Made by a program: the position numbers and the translations under genes
Shown: positions 1 to 7,468 of the stretch, piece by piece
How positions within the stretch are numbered: the first letter of the stretch is position 1
Layout of the letters: each line of letters opens with the position of its first letter
NCBI GenBank assembly: GCA_022750205.1
Contig: JAKIWD010000011.1
Location: forward strand, 1 to 32,069
DNA: 32,069 bases
Direction: 5' to 3'
Origin: Thermoplasmata archaeon
GTDB taxonomy: Archaea > Thermoplasmatota > Thermoplasmata > Lutacidiplasmatales > UBA184
The notes under the pieces: generated by a model
What the model was told of the DNA's origin: nothing
Database searches by the model: none
The model's input: only the letters and a program-made list of their open reading frames with translations

Positions 1-2667
1 ACGGCGATGGTGCTGACGCGATGTGCACCGGACCCGGGGGCGTACAACGTCTACCGTCTGAGCGTGTCGGTCTGGGACTCGGAGAAACCGACCGCCCACG
101 CGTTCTCGAACTGGACGTTCACTGCCGAGCCGCCCGAGGCGCTGAACGTCTATTCACAGTTCGCTGGGACGTTCTACACGCAGGTTTCGTTCACCGACAC
201 CTTCTCCGTTTACGCGCAGATCGACAATCAAGCGGTCACGACGATCACCGCCAAGCTGGGGAACGCGACGAGCTTCACGTTCACCCACCAGAACAACTCG
301 AACTACTGGTGGAACACGTCGTACAACATGGAGAACGCGCCGCCGGGCGCCAAGTTCCAGGTTGTCGTTTCGATCTCGAGCTGGAGCGAGAACGCGTCGC
401 TCTCGCTCACCGTCGTCCAGACCCCGAGCTACCTACTGGCGTTCATCCAGTTCCCGGGCGTCGTCCAGGTCTCCTCGACGAGCGGCACGGGGCCGTTCAA
501 CGAAGCCTACTCAATCACGCAGTCGATCCAAGTGAGCTTGACCAAACTGTTCAACTTCACGTTGCCGAGCTCGGTGCCGCTGATCAACGGGATCTACAAC
601 CTGCTCCCGTCGGTCAAGGTCAGCGTCTCGGAGTCGAGCTCCGCCAAGGTGACCCTCTCCGGGACGCTCACGCTGACCCCGCCGGCGATCAGCTTCGGTG
701 CGTTCAGCTTGACGATCTCGGCGTCGCTCCAGCTCACCGGCGTGATGTCGGTCCAGGCCCACAACGGCGTGCAGACGATCGACTGGGTCAGCGCGAGCAT
801 GACCATCACGATCAAGGGCGACTTCAAGGGGAACTTCCCGATCTGGGGCTACACCTTCGATCTCCTCGGGAGCCCGATCACCATCGGCTTCAGCCTGACC
901 GTGGACCTCGCGCCCTCGGTCGCGTTGCAGATGGTGATGGTGCCGGCCAATACGGCGGCCGACTCGGTCGCCAACGGGATGAACTTCATGATCACGCAGC
1001 TGATCGGGTCGCTCTCGCTGCCGTTGACGGTCTCGATCAACTTCGGGATCGGGGTCGCATCGATCTCCGCCGGGGGCACGATCGCCGTCGCGGTGAACTT
1101 CGAGATCAACCCCCCTCCGTTCGCCTGGTCGAACATCTGGGTCAACGGCACGGTCACGCTCTCGCTGACGCTGCTCTTCTGGAGCACCTCGTGGAACCTC
1201 ATCGGGCCGGCGAACATCTACCACGGGATGCCGCCGCTCCCGCTTGAGCCGGCCGCGGGTCCGGCCTCGTCGTACGACAACGGGAGCGGGGCCGTCTGGC
1301 AGGTCGACGCCCGGGCGTACAACTCGACGGGCTACGACCAGCTCCTGTGGAACTCGGCGCAGGCCTCGGGGACCGCGGTATCGGACATCTATCCCCACGC
1401 CAGCCCCACGGCCGCGAGCAACTTCGGCGGGGCGTACCTGTTCTACACGGACGACCGCGTCGATATGCCCGTGCAGGACGGGCTGACGATCTCCGGGCTG
1501 GCGATCAACTCCAGCTCGAACGCGGCCCAGTCGATCCCCGCCCCGACGGACCCGGGCTATCTGGTCAGCTCCCCCAAGGCCGGGACCCTGCCGGGCGGGA
1601 GCGTGGACGTGGTCTGGGATGCGCTGCCCGTCGCGCAGGCGGTCGGGACGAGCCCGGCGGCGGTGACGACGCTCGCGCTCCACAGCGCGACGTACTACCC
1701 GAACAACCGGACCTGGAGCGCGGTGCGCGACCTCTCGTCCTCGGGCGTGGCGCAATCCTACGCCCTGGACACTTCGGGGACGACACCGATCGTCGTCGCC
1801 CTCGTCACCCCCGGGATCAGTGCCGGGGGAGCCACGCCGGAGTCGCTCGTCAGCTACGACCTCACCTCCGGCGCTCAGCTCTCCACGCAGACGGTCACCG
1901 GTGAAAGCCAGGTCGTCTCGGTCCTCAGCGCTACGTCGGGGTCCTCCCCGGGGGACGCGATCCTGGCGAACGACGCCAGCAACCTCTCCGAGGTCGCGCT
2001 GGGAGGGGCCTCGAGCGTGTCGATCGGCTTCGCGGCCCCGTCGAACGCCAGCCTGGTCGAAGCGCGTTTCGTGTACGGCCCCACCCCGGTGCTGTTGCTC
2101 CGCTACCGATTGCCCACATCGGGGCTCGTCGTGCTCTACAACCCGCAGGCCGGAACGACGCTCGCGTCGATCGGCGTCGGCGGGGACGTGGCCGACGCCG
2201 AGGCGCTCGCCTCCGGCGGCACGTACGATGTCTACGTTTCCAACGGGACGGGCTGGGCGGGCTACCAAGTGCCGGCCTCGGGACTGGTCAGCGACCTGCC
2301 GTCCGTCCCGGTGACGGGCGTAAACCAGTTCGGGCTGATCCAGGTGGGTGGATCCCTGCTGCTCTACGCGATGGTGCCGGCGACGAGCGGGGCGGCCGGT
2401 GATCGATCGCTGTTCACCGCGGAGGTCGGACTCGGACTCGCCCCGCTCGCCGCCGGGGCCCCCAGCGCGAGCGGGGGCGGCGCTCCAGCGACATCTCCCC
2501 CCGCCCCCTTCAACCTCCTACTCTACCTCGGCCTTCCGCTGATCGCGGTGGCCGCGGTGCTGGTGCTACTGGTGATCGTCACGCGACGCCGACCCGGAGC
2601 GCCGGGCGTGCCCACCGGAGCCGCCGCGACGCCCGCTCCCCCCTCGCCTCCGCCTCCGGCCGGGTGA
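1..2667 (+). CDS. Large exported membrane-anchored surface protein, 5'-partial
   Basis: The reading frame is open to the left edge and the first Met (base 7) is followed by no signal peptide, so the true start lies outside the window. The visible 886 residues are rich in Ser, Thr, Gly, Val and Asn, with many N-x-S/T sequons, as expected for an extracellular beta-rich protein. The second half (about residues 415-800) has repeating short strand-like segments that could form a propeller, but no clear kelch motif. A Pro/Gly/Ala/Ser linker leads to one hydrophobic anchor (about 835-859, FNLLLYLGLPLIAVAAVLVLL), then a basic stop-transfer RRR and a Pro-rich tail. This is the topology of an outward-facing protein held by its C-terminus. 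It ends 4 bases before the next gene, so the two are probably one transcript. No enzyme motif was recognised; adhesion or S-layer association is a guess. Confidence 0.75.
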   Translation, partial: TAMVLTRCAPDPGAYNVYRLSVSVWDSEKPTAHAFSNWTFTAEPPEALNVYSQFAGTFYTQVSFTDTFSVYAQIDNQAVTTITAKLGNATSFTFTHQNNSNYWWNTSYNMENAPPGAKFQVVVSISSWSENASLSLTVVQTPSYLLAFIQFPGVVQVSSTSGTGPFNEAYSITQSIQVSLTKLFNFTLPSSVPLINGIYNLLPSVKVSVSESSSAKVTLSGTLTLTPPAISFGAFSLTISASLQLTGVMSVQAHNGVQTIDWVSASMTITIKGDFKGNFPIWGYTFDLLGSPITIGFSLTVDLAPSVALQMVMVPANTAADSVANGMNFMITQLIGSLSLPLTVSINFGIGVASISAGGTIAVAVNFEINPPPFAWSNIWVNGTVTLSLTLLFWSTSWNLIGPANIYHGMPPLPLEPAAGPASSYDNGSGAVWQVDARAYNSTGYDQLLWNSAQASGTAVSDIYPHASPTAASNFGGAYLFYTDDRVDMPVQDGLTISGLAINSSSNAAQSIPAPTDPGYLVSSPKAGTLPGGSVDVVWDALPVAQAVGTSPAAVTTLALHSATYYPNNRTWSAVRDLSSSGVAQSYALDTSGTTPIVVALVTPGISAGGATPESLVSYDLTSGAQLSTQTVTGESQVVSVLSATSGSSPGDAILANDASNLSEVALGGASSVSIGFAAPSNASLVEARFVYGPTPVLLLRYRLPTSGLVVLYNPQAGTTLASIGVGGDVADAEALASGGTYDVYVSNGTGWAGYQVPASGLVSDLPSVPVTGVNQFGLIQVGGSLLLYAMVPATSGAAGDRSLFTAEVGLGLAPLAAGAPSASGGGAPATSPPAPFNLLLYLGLPLIAVAAVLVLLVIVTRRRPGAPGVPTGAAATPAPPSPPPPAG

Positions 2668-2671
2668 ACCC

Positions 2672-4723
2672 ATGAGAACACGCTCGAGACCTCAGAGCTG
2701 GCTGATCGTCGCGCTGACCGTCGCCGTCGCCCTCTCCGCATGGACGGGGCTCGCGTTCGGGTCCCCGGCGGCGCACCCGGCGCTGGCGCGCGCAGCCCCG
2801 GCTCTCGGTGTCATCCCGGTGGCTCCAGCGGCACCCCCGCTGCCGGCGGTCGGTGGGCCGCAATGGATCAACCTCACCCCGCTGGAGAACGGAACGGCAC
2901 CGGCCGGCAGCGCGGACGCCGCGATGGCGTACGATCCGCTCGAGTCCGAATGGGTCTACTTCGGCGGTTGCACGGTCCTGGTCTGCCCGATCAACGACAC
3001 GTGGGTGTATGCCAACGGGGGTTGGCGGAACGTGACCGACCCCGCGCGCGCGCCCCCCGCCCGGTACGGGGCGACCATGGACTACGACGCGAACGCCGGC
3101 GGCATCCTGCTATTCGGTGGGATCGGCACCTCGGCGACGTTCCTGAACGACACCTGGCTGTTCCAGGGGTGCCAATGGACCAACGTGGATTATCTGGGTC
3201 CGGCCCCCCCCGCGCGCCTGTTCGCGAACATGGTCTTCGATCCGGAATCCGCAACGAACGGGTCGGTGCTCTTCGGTGGGTGCATCGGGATCGGGTTCAG
3301 CATCGGCTGTTTCAACGACACTTGGGTCTGGCAGCCGGGCGCCGGCTGGACCGAGCTCAAGAACGTCACCGCCCCGCCGGTCCGGGGCGCGGCGATGATG
3401 GCGTACGACCCGGTCGACCGGTACGCCGTCCTGTACGGCGGGTTTGGCAATTGCCCGTCGGGCTTCTGCTACTACCATGACACCTGGGAGTTCTACTCCG
3501 GGACCTGGTGGCCGCTCAATGCGACGAGCGTCGCCGGCCCGCCGGCCCGCGACTCGGCCGTCATGACGTTCGATCAGGCGTTGGGTGGAACGCTGATGTT
3601 CGGGGGGTACAACGAAACGATGGGGACGCCGCTAGGGGATACGTGGTTGTTCCACGGTGGGGCGTGGACCCAGATCAGCCCCAGCTCCGGCCCGTCCATC
3701 CGCTATCACGCTACGATGTCCGTCGACTCGTCCGGGGTGCCTCCGCTACTGTTCGGGGGCTACGCGGGGGCCGGCGGCGTGACTGTCGGGGACACGTGGG
3801 TGTATGAGACACCCCCCTCGGTGGCGATTTCCGGCCTGTCGGGGTCGGTGGAGGTCGGCGGGACGGCGCCTACCACGGTGACCGCGGGCGGCGGATCGGG
3901 GCCCTACTCGGTGATCGTGAACTTTGGAGATGGGAGCGCAGGGGGCGCGTCGGGGGCAGGGCCCACGTTCGCGTTCCCCCACGCATGGACCCGCACGGCG
4001 AACGTCACGGTCACCGCCAACCTCTCCGATTTCGTCGGGGAGCCCGCCACCGCGGCCCAGGCGCTGAAGGTCGTCGCGGGACCGACCATCGTGGCGACGG
4101 CGGGGATGGGCGCGAGCGATACTGGAATCAGTGTGTCATTCACGGCCCAACCGGGCTCCGGCTCCTCCAGCCTGACCGGTTACGTCTGGACGTTCGGCGA
4201 CGGGACGAACGCCTCGGGGGCGAACGTGACGCACGCGTTCGCTCACGCGGGGGAGTTCGAGGTCGCGGTCACAGCATCCGACAGCACGGGGGCCCCGGCC
4301 GACGCCCAGTTGATGTTCCCGGTCGCCGCCGTGCCTTCGGCGACCATCGTCGCCAACCCGACGCAACCGACCGCGGGCTCGGCGGCCGGATTCCTCGCGA
4401 CGGTCGGGGGCGGGAGCGCGCCGCTCCACTACGCGTGGTTGTTCGGGGACGGGAGCACGACCGGCCTCCCATCGCCGTCGCACGTCTACGCCGCGGCGGG
4501 CACCTTCTTGGTGCAGCTGTGGGTGAACGACTCTGCCGGAGCGACGAGCCACGCGAGTGCCACGATCGTGGTGGTCGCTCCGACGGGAGGGTCCCCGGGT
4601 CCGGCGTCCACCACGTCCTCAGCGATTCCGAGTTGGTACTGGATCGCCATCGCCGGTATCGTGATCGCCACGGTCGTCGTTGCGGGGCTGTTGATCGCGA
4701 CCCGGAGAAAGCCCGGTACCTAG
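2672..4723 (+). CDS. Kelch-repeat and PKD-domain surface protein with C-terminal anchor
   Basis: The 683-residue protein starts with a signal peptide (basic MRTRSR, then a hydrophobic stretch ending near AFG, about residue 30). Six kelch-type blades follow (about 70-385), each with a YDP/FD turn, an FGG or YGG core and an NDTW or DTW strand ending in W-T/W-x-L. Three PKD-like immunoglobulin folds come next (about 385-640), seen from FGDG / WTFGDG / WLFGDG and the matching HAFAHAGEFEV and HVYAAAGTFLV strands. The end is one membrane helix (about 652-677) and RRKPGT. It should be an exported protein with a six-blade propeller at the tip of a stalk, for binding at the cell surface. Ligand unknown. 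It follows the previous gene by 4 bases and converges with the membrane-bound regulator at 4804-5466. Confidence 0.85.
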   Translation: MRTRSRPQSWLIVALTVAVALSAWTGLAFGSPAAHPALARAAPALGVIPVAPAAPPLPAVGGPQWINLTPLENGTAPAGSADAAMAYDPLESEWVYFGGCTVLVCPINDTWVYANGGWRNVTDPARAPPARYGATMDYDANAGGILLFGGIGTSATFLNDTWLFQGCQWTNVDYLGPAPPARLFANMVFDPESATNGSVLFGGCIGIGFSIGCFNDTWVWQPGAGWTELKNVTAPPVRGAAMMAYDPVDRYAVLYGGFGNCPSGFCYYHDTWEFYSGTWWPLNATSVAGPPARDSAVMTFDQALGGTLMFGGYNETMGTPLGDTWLFHGGAWTQISPSSGPSIRYHATMSVDSSGVPPLLFGGYAGAGGVTVGDTWVYETPPSVAISGLSGSVEVGGTAPTTVTAGGGSGPYSVIVNFGDGSAGGASGAGPTFAFPHAWTRTANVTVTANLSDFVGEPATAAQALKVVAGPTIVATAGMGASDTGISVSFTAQPGSGSSSLTGYVWTFGDGTNASGANVTHAFAHAGEFEVAVTASDSTGAPADAQLMFPVAAVPSATIVANPTQPTAGSAAGFLATVGGGSAPLHYAWLFGDGSTTGLPSPSHVYAAAGTFLVQLWVNDSAGATSHASATIVVVAPTGGSPGPASTTSSAIPSWYWIAIAGIVIATVVVAGLLIATRRKPGT

Positions 4724-4803
4724 GGTCCGGCGAACCGGTCGCGGGACACCGCCATCCCATCTCGCGGGGATCGGGCGGCGGATCCTGGCGGTCACGTAGG
4801 CGT

Positions 4804-5466
4804 TCAGGAGGCCGACGGTACATCCCGATTCGCCGGGGCGGGAGTACGTGGAGCACCGGTACGCCCGACCAGGGCATCGGCGCCCCGCGGGCGGAGCTCC
4901 CTCGCGAGGAGTTCTCCTCTCGAAGTCAGCCGGTAGACCTTGACCCGCCGCGGCACGCCTCGGGCGTGCTCCCGGCGCTCGGAGAGGAGTCCGGCATCGA
5001 CCAGGCTCCGGAGTGCGCCGGTCAAGGTCCCCTGATTGACGGATAGCGCGTCGACCATTCCAGCCTGACACAGTTCTCGAGGCGCGACCTCGTCGATGCC
5101 CAACCGGCCCTGCCGGGCGACGTGAACGAGAATGCGCTGAGCGAGTCTCAGGGCCTCCTCCGGCCGGGTCGGACCGGACGGGGGCCTTGTCATGGATTTC
5201 GACGCGGAAGCGGGCGGAGCCATCGAACGCACAGAGCTGGAGCTCTGGCTCGCCGGAGGCGGTCCCGCCGCCCCGATCACCCGGGCGGGGACAGGATCCG
5301 GTGACGACGCGGCGATCCGGCTCGCTTCGGGTGGGTGTAGTACCGGAACGGTCTCGAGGAGCCACGTGGATCTGTGGGTACGCAACCCCCACCAGAGCGT
5401 GAGGAGGGCCGCGGCCGCAACCGCCACCCCGGCGGCGAACCCTTCCCAGAAGACGGCCGGAGTCAT
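4804..5466 (-). CDS. Membrane-anchored winged-helix regulator
   Basis: The 220-residue protein begins with a single hydrophobic helix (about residues 6-26, WEGFAAGVAVAAAALLTLWW) followed by GLRTHR. The positive-inside rule then puts the C-terminal part in the cytoplasm. A low-complexity Pro/Ser linker (about 40-97) leads to a winged-helix domain (about 100-185): helices around EEALRLAQRILVHVARQG and GIDEVAPRELCQAGMVDAL, a recognition-helix-like NQGTLTGALRSLVDAGLL, and a wing ending KVYRLTSRGELLA. This resembles MarR/PadR-like folds that read 'learn start, choose repression'. No sensor domain lies outside the membrane (only about 6 residues), so a signal would have to come through a partner. 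The gene sits 49 bases behind the kelch receptor on the same strand with no clear own TATA box, suggesting co-transcription. Function as a DNA-binding regulator is likely; partnership with the kelch protein is inferred. Confidence 0.72.
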   Translation of the reverse strand: MTPAVFWEGFAAGVAVAAAALLTLWWGLRTHRSTWLLETVPVLHPPEASRIAASSPDPVPARVIGAAGPPPASQSSSSVRSMAPPASASKSMTRPPSGPTRPEEALRLAQRILVHVARQGRLGIDEVAPRELCQAGMVDALSVNQGTLTGALRSLVDAGLLSERREHARGVPRRVKVYRLTSRGELLARELRPRGADALVGRTGAPRTPAPANRDVPSAS

Positions 5467-5515
5467 TGCGCCGGGACCCCGAGGGACGGCGCCGTCTCGG
5501 GAAAACCCTTCGGAC

Positions 5516-7264
5516 TCACCGTTCCAGGGAATCGGTGTCGGGGCCCTGCCCGTTGGTGGGGCCGCGGGGCAGCTCCTTCAATCGGGCCACGAGCTCGTCG
5601 CGGGCGTGAGCTCGTCGACGATCCCGATACACGAGTACCCCGCCTACACCGACGGTGAGCACCGCTCCGACGAGGAGTCCGCCAGCGAACGTCGAGTCGT
5701 ACCACGGGAGAGCGCCGCCACCGCCCGATCCACCCGAACCGCCGGTCGGTAGCCTCGTCACGGGCACCACGTCCAACACGGCGCTGGTCTTGGCGTGCCC
5801 GAGCGTGGTGGCGTTGACGAACACCCAGACCGGGAACGATCCCGTGACCGTCGGAGTGCAGGTGACGATCGCCGCGTTGACGCCGGCGCAGCCGGCGGGC
5901 AGCCCGGTGTAGGCGAACGTCGTCCCGGCCGCACCGAACACGCCGAGGGTCGACAGCGTGACCGGGGTGCCGAGGGGGAGGGGGGTTTCGGACCACTGGA
6001 GTGCGGGGGCCGCTTGAAGGATCGCCGGAGTGATGGTCCCGCTCCCCAGATGGATGACCCAGACGTCGGAGTAGGTGATGCCCGCGGCCCACCCTCCGAA
6101 GAGGAGGGTCCCGTTCTCATCGGGGTCGTAGACGGCGAGCGTGAGCGAGCGGTTCCCCAGCGCGGTCTCGGAGGCGACCTCCGACCAGGCACCGGCGGCG
6201 TAGGTCCATACGTCACCGAACGGGAGCCAGAACGGATAGCCCGGAGGCGCCTTGGCGCAACAGCCGCCGAACAGCACGACCTTGTCCACGACCGGGTCGA
6301 ACGCCGACACCGCCCCCGAGCGGGGCGATGGCGCTCCGGTGACCGATCCGGTCACGTTCGTCCAGTTGCCGGCGTGATACTCCCACGTTTCCTGAGAGTT
6401 CCCGGCGCCCGCCGCCGAGTAGGCCCCTCCGAAGTAGAGCACATAGCCGTCCGCGCCGTCGTAGACCATCGTCCCTTCCCCCGGTGGTGCGACGCCGGTG
6501 GTCTGGTTCGTCCAAGCCCCCCCGACGTAGCTCCATGAGTCGGTCAGGTTCTCGAAAATGCCGCTCGCACTCCCGAACCCACCGTGGAGGAACGCGGAAC
6601 GATCCGCGGCGTCCCAGGTCAAGAACGCCTGCTCCCGGGGGGAAGGCGCCGCGGTCCCGGTCGAGGTGCGGTTGGTCCACGTTCCGTGCGAGAAGGTCCA
6701 CGTGTCGTTCAGGTAGCCCGGGTTGCCGTGGGTGTGGTAGACCGAGCCCCCGAACAGGACGACATAGCCGTCCGAGGGATCGTAGACCATGGCCGGAGCC
6801 TGGCGGTTGGGCGGCGCGCCGGTCAGATTGAGTTCCGTCCAATTGCCGTGGAGATAGGTCCACGTGTTGATCGTCGCTCCCCAGACGCTGCCGTTGGGGC
6901 CGGTCCAGTTGGGCGATACGAACACCACGTACCCATCGACCGCATCGTACGCGATCGCCGACGCTACCGAACCCGGGCCCGTCGGCCCCACCACTGAGTG
7001 CGTCAGGACCGCGGGGGGGGACGGTGTCAGGGCGCCGAGCGCAGAGAGGGTCAGATCCCGAGAAGCGGTCGGCGAGGGACCGGCTCCCGAGACGGGGCTG
7101 GTCGAAGCATGAGACGTCGCGAAAGTTGGAATAGTGATCATCGCCAGAGGTAGGAGGAGCAGCCCGACCAGGATCATCGCGGGCCACCGTGAACGGGCGA
7201 CGAGCTGGGGACGAGGAGGGAGTTCGGGCCGTGACGTTCGGTCGTCGGTTCGGTGCGGCGTCAT
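5516..7264 (-). CDS. Kelch-repeat receptor-like protein with Ig-like domain, anchor and cytoplasmic tail
   Basis: The ORF track starts this frame at 8992, but the part above 7264 is antisense to the next gene. The ATG at 7264 gives MTPHRTDD, a basic region and a signal helix (about 29-48, PAMILVGLLLLPLAMITI). A TATA-like box lies about 28 bases upstream. The 582-residue product has six kelch blades (about 85-385; e.g. VVLFGG...NDTWTF and LFGGWAAG...DVWVI), then one Ig-like domain (about 390-475) with a cysteine pair around AGCAGVNAAIVTC. A Gly-rich linker and one membrane helix (FAGGLLVGAVLTVGVGGVLVY) follow, then a charged tail of about 45 residues (RDRRRAHARDELVARLKELP). That tail is longer than in the other kelch proteins here and could contact a cytoplasmic partner. 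Likely a surface receptor or adhesin; ligand unknown. Confidence 0.8.
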   Translation of the reverse strand: MTPHRTDDRTSRPELPPRPQLVARSRWPAMILVGLLLLPLAMITIPTFATSHASTSPVSGAGPSPTASRDLTLSALGALTPSPPAVLTHSVVGPTGPGSVASAIAYDAVDGYVVFVSPNWTGPNGSVWGATINTWTYLHGNWTELNLTGAPPNRQAPAMVYDPSDGYVVLFGGSVYHTHGNPGYLNDTWTFSHGTWTNRTSTGTAAPSPREQAFLTWDAADRSAFLHGGFGSASGIFENLTDSWSYVGGAWTNQTTGVAPPGEGTMVYDGADGYVLYFGGAYSAAGAGNSQETWEYHAGNWTNVTGSVTGAPSPRSGAVSAFDPVVDKVVLFGGCCAKAPPGYPFWLPFGDVWTYAAGAWSEVASETALGNRSLTLAVYDPDENGTLLFGGWAAGITYSDVWVIHLGSGTITPAILQAAPALQWSETPLPLGTPVTLSTLGVFGAAGTTFAYTGLPAGCAGVNAAIVTCTPTVTGSFPVWVFVNATTLGHAKTSAVLDVVPVTRLPTGGSGGSGGGGALPWYDSTFAGGLLVGAVLTVGVGGVLVYRDRRRAHARDELVARLKELPRGPTNGQGPDTDSLER

Positions 7265-7288
7265 CAGACCTGTGGGGTGCTCGCGTGG

Positions 7289-7296
7289 TTCATAAA
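7289..7296 (-). promoter_or_regulatory. TATA-like box of the kelch receptor gene
   Basis: TTTATGAA on the minus strand stands about 25-32 bases upstream of the ATG at 7264 within GC-rich DNA. That spacing fits an archaeal promoter giving a leaderless or nearly leaderless transcript. Confidence 0.5.
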
Positions 7297-7468
7297 CCGC
7301 GGGCGATTTCACGGGTCGTTTACGGGGCGCGCGCTCGATACTGCCCGTAGAATTCCCAGACGGCGGGCCTCGGCTCGATGAAAACTCCCTTCCCGCGGTC
7401 CCCGAACCGCCCGCCCTCCGGACGCTCCGCCGTCGACGCCCACCGAGGGAGTTAGTAGGAGAAACTAC

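Noticed and set aside
511-2268. 585-residue minus-strand ORF
   Set aside because: Arg/Val/Gly-rich mirror of the exported protein on the plus strand; typical GC-rich shadow.
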